NCBI GenBank assembly: GCA_025351145.1
Contig: JANXWM010000481.1
Coordinates: 1 to 6,579, forward strand
Reading direction: 5' to 3'
Length of the DNA stretch: 6,579 bases
Source: Chitinophagaceae bacterium
Lineage (GTDB): Bacteria; Bacteroidota; Bacteroidia; Chitinophagales; Chitinophagaceae
Below, one piece after another: positions 1 through 6,420 of the stretch (positions within the stretch are counted from its first letter, which is position 1; every line of letters starts with the position of its first letter). The notes under the pieces are model-generated. The model saw nothing but the letters and a program-made list of their open reading frames with translations. It ran no database searches and was not told the origin of the DNA. Both the position numbers and the translations under genes were made by a program.

Positions 1-2
1 CA

Positions 3-698
3 AGTGCTTATACAGTACCCGGCCAAATGATGGGTTTTGTAACGCAGGCATTACAAACAAATGGCGCTGCTGTTAAGCCAATTGTTATGGACGAATGGAA
101 TATGTGGGCGCAGGATTCTAAGCAGCAGGTATCTAATACCAGTGGCACTTTTGCTGTGCTTGTTCTGGGCGAAGCAATAAAAAATAAATACGGTATGGCT
201 GCACGCTGGGACATTATGAACGGATGGAGCAATGGCAACGACCACGGCCTCTTTAGCGCAGGCGACGAACCCGGTGTAAGCAAATGGAACCCACGCCCTT
301 CGTTTTATTATATGTATTTTTTTCAGCAGTGTTTGGGCGACAGGCTTGTAAACACTGCAAGCACAGGCAGCAGCAATATAAAGGCTTATGCCTCTACTTA
401 TACATCGGGCCAGGCAAGTGTAACATTGGTAAATACTTCCGGTGCGCCGCTTGATGCAGAAGTAAAAATGAAAAACTTTCTTACAGGCAGCCGCTATTAC
501 TGGTACAGCCTCGAAGGCAGCACCGATAACGGGCAGTTCTCAAGAAAAGTTTTAGTAAATGGCAGCGGCCCGGCAGGTGATGCCGGTGGCCCGGCTAATT
601 ATGCAACACTAAAAGCAAAGTCAGCTGTTACAACAGGTGGCATAAAAGTTACCGTACCTGCATTTGGTGCAGTATGTGTTATAGTTGATAAAAAATAA
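3..698 (+). CDS. Clan GH-A glycoside hydrolase, alpha-L-arabinofuranosidase-like, C-terminal part (5' end outside window)
   Basis: Frame 3 is open from the first complete codon, so the gene begins upstream; about 231 residues remain, and the first internal Met is at 27. The clearest motif is PIVMDEWNMWA, with its Glu codon at 93-95. It resembles the FDEWNVW strand-7 motif of GH51 arabinofuranosidases, where the Glu is the catalytic nucleophile. A tryptophan- and asparagine-rich stretch follows (WDIMNGWSNGNDHG), then WNPRPSFYYMYFFQ, as at the end of a TIM barrel. The last ~110 residues, with alternating Val/Thr/Ser and a closing VPAFGAVCVIV, look like the C-terminal beta-sandwich of these enzymes. 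The acid/base Glu and any signal peptide lie outside the window. The expected role is hydrolysis of arabinosyl or similar side chains of plant polysaccharide, probably outside the cytoplasm. GH39, GH30 or an uncharacterised GH-A family remain possible, so the clan is firmer than the substrate. Confidence 0.6.
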   Translation, partial: SAYTVPGQMMGFVTQALQTNGAAVKPIVMDEWNMWAQDSKQQVSNTSGTFAVLVLGEAIKNKYGMAARWDIMNGWSNGNDHGLFSAGDEPGVSKWNPRPSFYYMYFFQQCLGDRLVNTASTGSSNIKAYASTYTSGQASVTLVNTSGAPLDAEVKMKNFLTGSRYYWYSLEGSTDNGQFSRKVLVNGSGPAGDAGGPANYATLKAKSAVTTGGIKVTVPAFGAVCVIVDKK

Positions 699-720
699 AA
701 TTTTGTTCAGTATTTTTTAT
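688..720 (+). terminator. AT-only hairpin overlapping the stop codon of the GH-A gene
   Basis: ATAAAAAATA (688-697) and TATTTTTTAT (711-720) are a perfect 10-bp inverted repeat with a 13-nt loop; the TAA stop (696-698) falls at the end of the left arm. With no GC pairs the stem is weak and could be chance in AT-rich DNA. The right arm also overlaps the outer end of the 60-bp repeat at 713-772. Confidence 0.3.
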
Positions 721-772
721 GAGCCGGTCTGAAGTATTTCAATTAAGCATCGTTGCGTCGCACTCTTGTACG
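713..772 (+). repeat. Intergenic repeat, copy 1 (left arm of a 60-bp inverted repeat)
   Basis: This copy runs from TTTTTTATGA through AAGTATTTCAAT and AAGCATCG to the core TTGCGTCGCACTCTTGTACG (753-772). The reverse complement of 1593-1652 matches it without gaps at 56 of 60 positions; the four differences are all in the outer 32 bases. The core is identical and contains a small dyad, TGCG-T-CGCA (754-762). The copy starts 15 nt after the stop of the GH-A gene. Confidence 0.9.
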
Positions 773-798
773 GCTTGTTATTAATTGAGCTTGTGTAT

Positions 799-823
799 GC
801 ACATTAGTAAATTGAAAATGTGC
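799..823 (+). promoter_or_regulatory. Hairpin upstream of the beta-barrel gene
   Basis: GCACATT (799-805) and AATGTGC (817-823) form a perfect 7-bp stem with an 11-nt loop. It lies 62 nt before the preferred ATG at 885. A second short stem, TGTG...CACA (792-803), overlaps it and would be mutually exclusive. It could act in the leader RNA or as an operator dyad, and the function is unknown. Confidence 0.3.
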
Positions 824-884
824 CGAACGATGCAGTATAAAAATTACTATGCAACGGTTCTCTTTAAATGTTTGTCAGGCCGGT

Positions 885-1466
885 ATGAAAAGAATATTGA
901 TTTTCGCCACAACAATTCTGTTTACATTATCTGCTGTTGCACAAACCGGTAAAAAAGCAAGTTTTCGTTTATTAGCCGGGCCTGTTTATACTACTAAAAC
1001 AAGCCAGCAACATGTTTATAATCTCAACCCGGGTTGGGGGCTTTACAGCCTGGATGAAAAAGCTGCTACAGGCTTATCTTTTCAGGCGTTGGTATCTTTT
1101 TACCTTTCAAAAAACTGGAGACTGAATACCGGCATTGAAATGGATGAAAAAGGATTTATAGCTGAAGGTATAACTTCCGGCCCTGCAGACGGGCCACTAA
1201 ATTATAAATACCGTAAGACCGGTTATTATGCAGGTGTCCCTGTTTCAATTGAAAGATATTTGCTCAATAAGAAAAAAATTCAACTAACTGTTGATGCAGG
1301 TATCCTGCCGCAATGGGAAACCTTTAGTTCAAAAGACGGAAAAGAGTTGTTGAAAAGCCAGTTTACTTTAATAGGCGGATTCTACGGCAAATTTCCATTA
1401 GGAAATAACAGCATTTTGGTGCACCCGTGTATCGGTATTCACTTTCTCAAATACAGGGCCCGTTGA
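885..1466 (+). CDS. Small outer-membrane beta-barrel protein (PorT-like), apparently frameshifted near its 3' end
   Basis: The start at 885 is preferred over the in-frame ATG at 849 because MKRILIFATTILFTLSAVAQ is a textbook Sec signal peptide (basic n-region, hydrophobic core, cleavage near AVA-Q), whereas 849 would put 12 unrelated residues before it. The mature part has the alternating, aromatic-rich strands of a small Bacteroidetes outer-membrane beta-barrel: FRLLAGPVY, TGLSFQALVSFYLSKNWRLNTGIEM, YYAGVPVSIERYLL, FTLIGGFYGKFPLG. The open frame ends abruptly as HFLKYRAR, which does not resemble a final strand. Reading -1 from 1445 instead gives a normal barrel end finishing GLEVGYSF, with the stop at 1532-1534. 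The intact ancestor would have been about 216 residues. The role is probably structural or binding in the outer membrane; no ligand can be named. The gene stands alone between inverted repeats. A sequencing error at the T run is the main alternative to a true mutation. Confidence 0.75.
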   Translation: MKRILIFATTILFTLSAVAQTGKKASFRLLAGPVYTTKTSQQHVYNLNPGWGLYSLDEKAATGLSFQALVSFYLSKNWRLNTGIEMDEKGFIAEGITSGPADGPLNYKYRKTGYYAGVPVSIERYLLNKKKIQLTVDAGILPQWETFSSKDGKELLKSQFTLIGGFYGKFPLGNNSILVHPCIGIHFLKYRAR

Positions 1467-1534
1467 TTAATGATTCAAAGTCGCCAAGCTTTAATGCATA
1501 CTCATTTGGGCTGGAAGTTGGTTACTCTTTTTGA
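1445..1534 (+). pseudogene. Displaced C-terminal end of the beta-barrel gene (-1 frame)
   Basis: From 1445 this frame reads SQIQGPLINDSKSPSFN followed by AYSFGLEVGYSF and TGA. The last strand has alternating hydrophobic and aromatic residues and ends in Phe, the usual outer-membrane barrel insertion signal. It joins smoothly to the upstream frame at HF (1440-1445) if one T was lost from TTTT. It has no start codon of its own at its beginning and would not be translated without a frameshift. Confidence 0.7.
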
Positions 1535-1574
1535 TTAAGCAAAGATTAATTTACTGCAGTGGGCTTTTGTATTT

Positions 1575-1593
1575 GTTCAGGCATGATCTGAAC
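1575..1593 (+). terminator. GTTCAG/CTGAAC hairpin abutting repeat copy 2
   Basis: GTTCAG (1575-1580) and CTGAAC (1588-1593) are perfect inverted arms around a 7-nt loop. The same arrangement, with one mispair, precedes repeat copy 5 (6541-6559), so the hairpin appears to be part of the repeat unit. It lies about 40 nt after the reconstructed stop of the beta-barrel gene and could help end transcription, although no T run follows. Confidence 0.4.
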
Positions 1594-1652
1594 GTACAAG
1601 AGTGCGACGCAACGATGCTTCATTGAAATACTTAAGCCCGGTTCATAAAAAA
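1593..1652 (-). repeat. Intergenic repeat, copy 2 (right arm of the 60-bp inverted repeat)
   Basis: On the - strand this copy reads TTTTTTATGA at the outer end, then AAGTATTTCAAT, AAGCATCG and the 20-nt core (core at 1593-1612). It matches copy 1 at 56 of 60 positions with no gaps. It sits between the beta-barrel gene and the HNH gene, with its outer end 57 nt before the HNH start. Confidence 0.9.
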
Positions 1653-1671
1653 ATCTACCGTAATCACCGTT

Positions 1672-1705
1672 TTTGAATGCTTACATTTGAAGCCATATAA
1701 TTTTT
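1672..1705 (+). promoter_or_regulatory. Possible Bacteroidetes-type promoter for the HNH-GMC pair
   Basis: TTTG at 1672-1675 and TAATTTTT at 1698-1705 (7 of 8 to the TAnnTTTG -7 box) are separated by 22 nt, close to the usual 19-21. The -7 box ends only 4 nt before the ATG at 1710, so if it is real the message would be nearly leaderless or translation would begin at the next ATG, 1719. The region is AT-rich, so a chance match is possible. Confidence 0.25.
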
Positions 1706-1709
1706 ATAC

Positions 1710-2000
1710 ATGGCTGAAATGACTGAATTGAATAACTGCCCTTTGTGCAACCGTGAACTTGCAGAACCCACAGTGCGCCACCATCTTTTACCACCGAGCA
1801 AAGGCGGCAGGGATACGCCAACCATAGTGATGCATAAGATTTGCCAGAATAAAGTGCATGCTGTTTTTACAGAGACGGAACAGAAAAATTATTATCATAC
1901 CATAGAGCGCATCCGCGAACATGAAGAGGTTGCCAAATTTATAAAATGGGTGAGCAGGAAAGACCCTGAATTTTATGATGGTTCTGTGAAGAAAAAGTAA
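1710..2000 (+). CDS. Small HNH-type zinc protein (HNH endonuclease family)
   Basis: The product is 96 residues with no signal peptide or membrane segment, so it is cytoplasmic. It has C10-x2-C13 near the N-terminus, the paired H24-H25 followed by LLPPSKGG, then C45-Q-N47-x2-H50. These fit the order of an HNH/beta-beta-alpha-metal fold, with a Cys pair and Cys45 plausibly holding structural zinc and the His/Asn/His residues placed for catalysis. The C-terminal half (TIERIREHEEVAKFIKWVSRKDPEFYDG) is charged and helical. Proteins of this compact type are widespread, usually annotated as HNH endonucleases, and their substrate is generally unknown. The neighbouring GMC gene starts 37 bp downstream on the same strand, which suggests a shared transcript, but I see no functional link. 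ATG 1710 is used; ATG 1719, three codons later, is equally possible. The fold is likely; nuclease activity is inferred. Confidence 0.75.
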   Translation: MAEMTELNNCPLCNRELAEPTVRHHLLPPSKGGRDTPTIVMHKICQNKVHAVFTETEQKNYYHTIERIREHEEVAKFIKWVSRKDPEFYDGSVKKK

Positions 2001-2037
2001 CTTTCATTTTTATATCCACACACTAAAACGCTTAACG

Positions 2038-3768
2038 ATGCCTGGTGATTCATTAAATGTAAACAACAAAGCTGCAGCGCAAAATACGTACGATGCCATT
2101 GTAATTGGCTCCGGCATAAGCGGTGGATGGGCTGCAAAAGAATTAACCGAAAAAGGTTTGAAAGTGTTGATGCTGGAACGTGGCCGCAACTTTGAACATA
2201 TAAAAGATTATGCAACGGCCGGTAAAGACCCATGGGATTTTACGCACCGCGGCAGGGCAACCGCTCAGTATAAAAAAGACAACCCTGTAATATCGAGGGA
2301 CTGGGCCATGTATGGCACTGCCGCGCAGGAAGCCATACAGGATTATTGGGTTAATGAAAAAGAATCGCCTTATGTGCAGCAAAAACCATTTGCATGGTGG
2401 CGTAGTTACCAATTGGGTGGCCGTTCCATTTTATGGGGCAGGCAAAGCTACCGCTGGAGCGATCTTGACTTTGAAGCCAATGCAAAAGACGGCATTGCCA
2501 TTGACTGGCCCATCCGTTACAAGGAGATGGAAAAGTGGTACGAATATGTAGAAAAATTTGCAGGCATCAGTGGTTCAAAAGAAGGATTGCCGCAATTACC
2601 CGATGGGCATTTTTTACCACCGATGGATTTGAATTGTGTGGAGAAAGATGTGGCCTCGAGAATAAAAACATTTTATAAAGGCCAGCGCCACATGTTCATT
2701 GGCCGTGTGGCTAATCTTACAGAAGCCATTCCAGGAAGGACCAAGTGCCAGTTCAGGAACCGTTGCTGGGAAGGCTGCCCTTTTGGTGGTTATTTCAGCA
2801 CTCAATCTTCTACGCTGCCAGCGGCAGTTGCAACAGGCAATTTAACGGTGAGGCCATGGAGCATCGTCACAAAAATCCTTTACGATAAAGACACGAAAAA
2901 AGCAACAGGTGTTGAAGTGCTGGATGCTGAAACAAACAAAACCTATGAGTTCTATTCAAAGATTGTTTTCTTAAACGCATCTGCCTTAAACAGTGCCTGG
3001 GTGCTGATGAATTCAGCAACAGAAATTTGGCCAAACGGCCTCGGCAGCAGCAGTGGCGAGCTTGGTCATAACATTATGGACCATCATTATATGCTGGGCG
3101 CACAGGGAACTTTTGAAGGCTACGGAGACAGCTATTATTTTGGCCGCAGGGCCAATGGTTTTTATATTCCGCGCTTCGCAAATTTGTTTGGCGATAAAAG
3201 GGATTTTCTGCGTGGTTATGGTTACCAGGGAAGCGCCAGCCGCCAGGGGTGGAGCCGTGATATTGCCGAGCTGAATATTGGCGGAGATTTTAAAGAAGCT
3301 TTAACGGAGCCAGGTGCCTGGAGTATTGGTGCCACGGGCTTTGGCGAGATACTGCCTTATCACGATAATAAAATTACCCTTGATAAAAACATGAAAGATA
3401 AATGGGGTTTACCTGTGCTTTCTATGGATGCGGGGCTTAAAGAAAATGAACTGAAGATGCGCAAGGATATCATCAAAGAAATCGTTGCCATGTTCGAGAT
3501 GGCAGGTGTAAAAAATATCACTACCTGGGATAAAGATTATGCCATCGGGCAGGGCATTCATGAAATGGGTACGGCGCGCATGGGCAACGATGCCAAAACC
3601 TCTGTGCTTAATGCTCACAACCAGGTTTGGGATGCGCAAAATGTATTCGTAACCGATGGAGCTGCCATGGTATCAAGTGCATGCCAAAACCCATCGCTCA
3701 CTTATATGGCATTAACTGCAAGGGCAGTAGATTATGCATTGGGCGAAATGAAAAAAGGAAATATTTGA
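2038..3768 (+). CDS. GMC-family FAD-dependent oxidoreductase, probable sugar/alcohol dehydrogenase
   Basis: The product is 576 residues. The N-terminal Rossmann fold has YDAIVIGSGISGGWAA (GxGxxG at 24-29) and ends in E47-R48, which binds the FAD ribose. GGRSILWG at 127-134 is the conserved GMC flavin loop. The C-terminal block has H508-EMGTARMG and VTDGA...CQNPSLT; H508 and N551 correspond to the His/His(Asn) pair that handles the substrate hydroxyl in glucose oxidase and pyranose oxidase. C237-x5-C243-x3-C247 matches the spacing I recall for the 3Fe-4S ligands of bacterial FAD glucose dehydrogenase (C212/C218/C222 in Burkholderia), which favours a dehydrogenase passing electrons onward over an oxygen-using oxidase. 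There is no Sec or Tat signal, and no gluconate-dehydrogenase-subunit-3-like partner in the window, although enzymes of this group often have one carrying the export signal. The likely substrate is a sugar or sugar derivative, consistent with the flanking glycosidases; the exact one cannot be told. Confidence 0.85.
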   Translation: MPGDSLNVNNKAAAQNTYDAIVIGSGISGGWAAKELTEKGLKVLMLERGRNFEHIKDYATAGKDPWDFTHRGRATAQYKKDNPVISRDWAMYGTAAQEAIQDYWVNEKESPYVQQKPFAWWRSYQLGGRSILWGRQSYRWSDLDFEANAKDGIAIDWPIRYKEMEKWYEYVEKFAGISGSKEGLPQLPDGHFLPPMDLNCVEKDVASRIKTFYKGQRHMFIGRVANLTEAIPGRTKCQFRNRCWEGCPFGGYFSTQSSTLPAAVATGNLTVRPWSIVTKILYDKDTKKATGVEVLDAETNKTYEFYSKIVFLNASALNSAWVLMNSATEIWPNGLGSSSGELGHNIMDHHYMLGAQGTFEGYGDSYYFGRRANGFYIPRFANLFGDKRDFLRGYGYQGSASRQGWSRDIAELNIGGDFKEALTEPGAWSIGATGFGEILPYHDNKITLDKNMKDKWGLPVLSMDAGLKENELKMRKDIIKEIVAMFEMAGVKNITTWDKDYAIGQGIHEMGTARMGNDAKTSVLNAHNQVWDAQNVFVTDGAAMVSSACQNPSLTYMALTARAVDYALGEMKKGNI

Positions 3769-3776
3769 AACTAAAA

Positions 3777-3801
3777 ATTCTTTTGGGCCAAACAAAAGAA
3801 T
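3777..3801 (+). terminator. Stem-loop after the GMC gene
   Basis: ATTCTTTTG (3777-3785) and CAAAAGAAT (3793-3801) form a perfect 9-bp stem with a 7-nt loop, starting 9 nt after the GMC stop. No T run follows on the + strand. Read on the - strand the stem is followed by TTTTTAG, so it has canonical form only in that direction, where no gene is visible. A 3'-end or bidirectional terminator is the most likely role. Confidence 0.5.
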
Positions 3802-3802
3802 A

Positions 3803-3837
3803 AGCATGAAGCTTTACTTGCGTCGCACTCTTGTACG
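3803..3837 (+). repeat. Intergenic repeat, copy 3 (solo)
   Basis: The core TTGCGTCGCACTCTTGTACG at 3818-3837 is identical to copies 1 and 2. Upstream, AAGCAT (3803-3808) or GAAGC (3809-3813) recalls the AAGCATCG segment of the long copies, but the AAGTATTTCA segment is missing. It has no inverted partner in the gap and stands 50 nt after the GMC stop, immediately beyond the stem-loop. Confidence 0.85.
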
Positions 3838-3856
3838 TCTATATTATATCTCAGCA

Positions 3857-3866
3857 TGGTGCACCA
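3857..3866. promoter_or_regulatory. Perfect 10-bp palindrome upstream of the GH2 gene
   Basis: TGGTGCACCA is fully self-complementary and lies about 100 nt before the GH2 start, in otherwise AT-rich sequence. Its position and symmetry suit a dimeric repressor or activator site for the glycosidase gene, but one 10-bp palindrome is weak evidence and no regulator gene is nearby. Confidence 0.25.
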
Positions 3867-3930
3867 GGTTTATAAAAAGTATCAGTTTATTGGTTAAGCT
3901 TTAAAACATGCGAATTGTACAGTTAAACAT

Positions 3931-3938
3931 CACTTTTG
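3931..3938 (+). promoter_or_regulatory. Possible -7 box of the GH2 promoter
   Basis: CACTTTTG matches the Bacteroidetes -7 consensus TAnnTTTG at all but the first base. I found no TTTG at the right distance upstream for a -33 box. If real, transcription would begin near 3944, which excludes the upstream in-frame ATG at 3908 and supports a start at 3956 or 3965. Confidence 0.22.
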
Positions 3939-3964
3939 ATTATAATTATTTAACAATGATTAGT

Positions 3965-6406
3965 ATGAATAAAATTTTCTCAATGTTTCTGACCGCATCA
4001 CTGCTTTCTGTAAGTTCTTATGCGCAAACTGCTGCCCGTACAACAGAGGATTTTGACAACAACTGGAAATTTTATTTAGGGAAAAATGATGCCGCCAAAA
4101 ACATTGCCTTTAATGATGTAACATGGCAAAGCTTAAATCTTCCACACGACTGGAGTATTGAACTGCCTTTCGATTCAACCAGCCCCACAGGTAATGGCGG
4201 CGGAGCTTTACGTGGCGGTACAGGCTGGTACAGAAAAACTTTTACTGTTCCTGCTTCTTCAAAAGTAAAAAATGTATTCATTGATTTTGATGGCGTGTAT
4301 ATGAACAGCGAAGTGTTTATAAATGGTCATTCTTTAGGTGTGCGGCCTAATGGTTATATTTCTTTTCGTTATGATCTTACACCTTATTTAAAATATGGAG
4401 CAGAGAAGAATGTAATTGCTGTAAAAGTAAACAATGAACCGCAGCCAAACTCACGCTGGTACAGCGGTTCAGGTATCTACAGGAATGTATGGCTGGTAAC
4501 CACCAATGATGTTTTTGTGGATCATTGGGGAACTTATGTAACCACGCCGCAGGTAAGTAATGAGTCCGCGACTGTTAATATAAATGTAACCGTAAAGAAT
4601 AATGCTAATAAAAATAACCAGGTAAGTTTTAGTACCCATATTTATGATAATAAGTTTAATTTAATTTCAAAATCTCCGGTAACAAGGAGAAACTCCGAAT
4701 TATCATCATTGAATAATTTAGCAGCAAGTGAAACTTTTGTAATATCAAATCCTCATCTCTGGTCAATCGAAAATCCCTATCTCTACAAAGCAGTAACACA
4801 AGTAACCAGCAATGGAAAAGTTGTAGATGAATACACCACAACCTTCGGCATACGCTATTTTAATTTTGATGCAGACAAAGGTTTTTCACTGAATGGTAAA
4901 CCGCTAAAAATAATTGGCGTTTGCGATCATCACGATCTTGGCTGCCTGGGTACTGCTATCAATACAAGAGCATTGCAAAGACAGTTGGAAATTTTAAAAG
5001 GAATGGGTATTAATGGTATCCGCACATCGCACAACCCGCCTGCACCGGAGCTTTTAGACCTTTGTGATAAAATGGGTTTCATTGTAATGGACGAAGCATT
5101 TGACATGTGGAAGAAACAAAAAAACCCTTACGATTATCATTTGTATTGGGATGAATGGCATAAAAAAGATTTGGAAGACCAGGTATTAAGGGACCGTAAT
5201 CACCCATCTGTTTTTATCTGGAGTATAGGTAACGAAATTCCTGAACAATGGGCCGGAAAAAATAATGAAGATACTTCGGGGAGAAGTATTGCAAGAGAAC
5301 TTGCTTCTATCATTCATTCACTGGATACAACAAGGCCTATTACTTCTGCATTAAACAATCCATGGCCCGGCAACGAAATTTACAAATCAGGTGCATTGGA
5401 TCTTGTGGGATTTAACTATAATCATAAAGCATATAAAGATTTTCCAAAGAATTTCCCTGGTAAAAAATTTATAGGCACCGAAACAGTTTCTGCATTGCAA
5501 ACAAGAGGCCACTATGATATGCCTTCAGATAGTATTCGCCGCTGGCCTTCCCGCTGGGATAAACCTGTTGTGGGTGCTAATGCTGATCTTACCTGTTCAG
5601 CTTACGAAAACTGTTCCGCACCATGGGGCTCTACACATGAAGAAACTTTGAAGGAATTATTGAAATACGATTTTGCAAGCGGCATGTTTATATGGACATG
5701 CTTCGATTATATCGGTGAGCCTACGCCTTATCCATGGCCTGCACGCAGTTCATACTTCGGAATCGTAGACCTTGCTGGCTTTCCAAAGGATACGTATTAT
5801 TTGTATCAAAGTTTATTTACTGGTAAAGATGTACTGCATATTTTTCCGCACTGGAACTGGAAACCCGGGCAAACGATTGATGTTTGGGCATATTACAATC
5901 ATGCAGATGAAGTGGAACTTTTTCTAAACGGCAAATCACTTGGTGTAAAAAAGAAAACAGGCGATGACCTGCATGTAATGTGGCGTCTTGTATATGAGCC
6001 CGGCACACTCAAAGCAATTTCAAGAAAAGATGGAAAAGTTGTATTGACCAAAGAAATAAAAACTGCCGGCGCACCTGCAACGATTATTTTAAGTGCAGAC
6101 AGAAAAACCATAAAAGCAGATGGAAAAGACCTTTCATTTATTACCGTGAAGATCGTTGATAAAGATGGCAATCTTGTGCCGGATGCGGATAACAATGTTC
6201 AGTTTAAAATATCTGGCGAAGGCTTTATTGCAGGCGTTGATAATGGCAGCCAGACAAGTATGGAATCGTTCAAAGCCAGTGAACGTAAGGCTTTCAACGG
6301 ATTGTGTTTGGCTGTAATACAATCAAAAGGTAAAACCGGCAATATAAAATTAACTGCAACTTCTCCGGGTTTAGCTGCAACAACTGTAAATGTTGTGGTT
6401 AAATAA
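3965..6406 (+). CDS. Secreted GH2 glycoside hydrolase, beta-galactosidase-like
   Basis: The start at 3965 gives MNKIFSMFLTASLLSVSSYA-Q, a clean Sec signal peptide cut near residue 20. In-frame ATGs at 3956 and 3908 would add 3 and 19 residues before it. The protein is 813 residues. Domains: jelly-roll sugar-binding domain ~30-180 (GTGWYRKTF at 86-94, RWYSGSGIYRNVW at 164-176); immunoglobulin-like domain ~185-295; TIM barrel ~300-600; a DUF4982-like sandwich ~615-700; and a C-terminal Ig/Big-like domain ~702-813 (ATIILSADRKTIKADGKDLS). The barrel contains RTSHNPP at 353-359, the acid/base Glu in SIGNEIPEQW (E424), and the nucleophile in FIGTETVSA (E506), so both catalytic residues are present. 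The expected reaction is retaining hydrolysis of terminal beta-galactosides or related sugars from glycans, in the periplasm or at the surface. Length and domain order fit the long Bacteroidetes GH2 enzymes. No Por secretion (T9SS) tail is visible. Family is firm; beta-galactosidase over another GH2 specificity is inferred. Confidence 0.88.
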   Translation: MNKIFSMFLTASLLSVSSYAQTAARTTEDFDNNWKFYLGKNDAAKNIAFNDVTWQSLNLPHDWSIELPFDSTSPTGNGGGALRGGTGWYRKTFTVPASSKVKNVFIDFDGVYMNSEVFINGHSLGVRPNGYISFRYDLTPYLKYGAEKNVIAVKVNNEPQPNSRWYSGSGIYRNVWLVTTNDVFVDHWGTYVTTPQVSNESATVNINVTVKNNANKNNQVSFSTHIYDNKFNLISKSPVTRRNSELSSLNNLAASETFVISNPHLWSIENPYLYKAVTQVTSNGKVVDEYTTTFGIRYFNFDADKGFSLNGKPLKIIGVCDHHDLGCLGTAINTRALQRQLEILKGMGINGIRTSHNPPAPELLDLCDKMGFIVMDEAFDMWKKQKNPYDYHLYWDEWHKKDLEDQVLRDRNHPSVFIWSIGNEIPEQWAGKNNEDTSGRSIARELASIIHSLDTTRPITSALNNPWPGNEIYKSGALDLVGFNYNHKAYKDFPKNFPGKKFIGTETVSALQTRGHYDMPSDSIRRWPSRWDKPVVGANADLTCSAYENCSAPWGSTHEETLKELLKYDFASGMFIWTCFDYIGEPTPYPWPARSSYFGIVDLAGFPKDTYYLYQSLFTGKDVLHIFPHWNWKPGQTIDVWAYYNHADEVELFLNGKSLGVKKKTGDDLHVMWRLVYEPGTLKAISRKDGKVVLTKEIKTAGAPATIILSADRKTIKADGKDLSFITVKIVDKDGNLVPDADNNVQFKISGEGFIAGVDNGSQTSMESFKASERKAFNGLCLAVIQSKGKTGNIKLTATSPGLAATTVNVVVK

Positions 6407-6420
6407 TTTTGTTACAGACT

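Larger units (their letters stand above)
713..1652. mobile_element. Candidate gene-carrying element bounded by 60-bp inverted repeats
   Basis: The two inverted arms (713-772 and 1593-1652) enclose 820 bp holding one frameshifted outer-membrane beta-barrel gene. Long near-identical inverted ends are typical of transposable units, but no transposase is encoded between them and I see no target-site duplication next to either arm. The same core also occurs elsewhere in the window without a cargo gene. Two independent insertions of one dispersed repeat in opposite orientation explain the layout equally well, so calling this a single mobile unit is inference. Confidence 0.3.

Noticed and set aside
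849..884. ATG at 849 as the start of the beta-barrel gene
   Set aside because: It would place 12 residues with no signal-peptide character ahead of a complete signal peptide that begins at 885.
1440..1448. Programmed -1 frameshifting to explain the beta-barrel C-terminus
   Set aside because: The site reads CACTTTCTC, with no X-XXY-YYZ slippery heptamer and no clear downstream pseudoknot. A lost T or a sequencing error is simpler.
703..1660. Target-site duplication flanking the 60-bp inverted repeats
   Set aside because: The bases outside the arms (left ...TTCAGTA, right ATCTACC...) share no direct repeat. The T/A runs are part of the arms.
2143..2805. Open - strand frames inside the GMC gene (and similar ones inside the GH2 gene)
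   Set aside because: They lie fully within strongly supported + strand genes, have unusual composition and no recognisable domain or start context.
3908..3964. ATG at 3908 or 3956 as the start of the GH2 gene
   Set aside because: Both extend beyond a clean signal peptide starting MNK at 3965. The 3908 start would also lie upstream of the possible -7 box. ATG 3956 adds only three residues and cannot be fully excluded.
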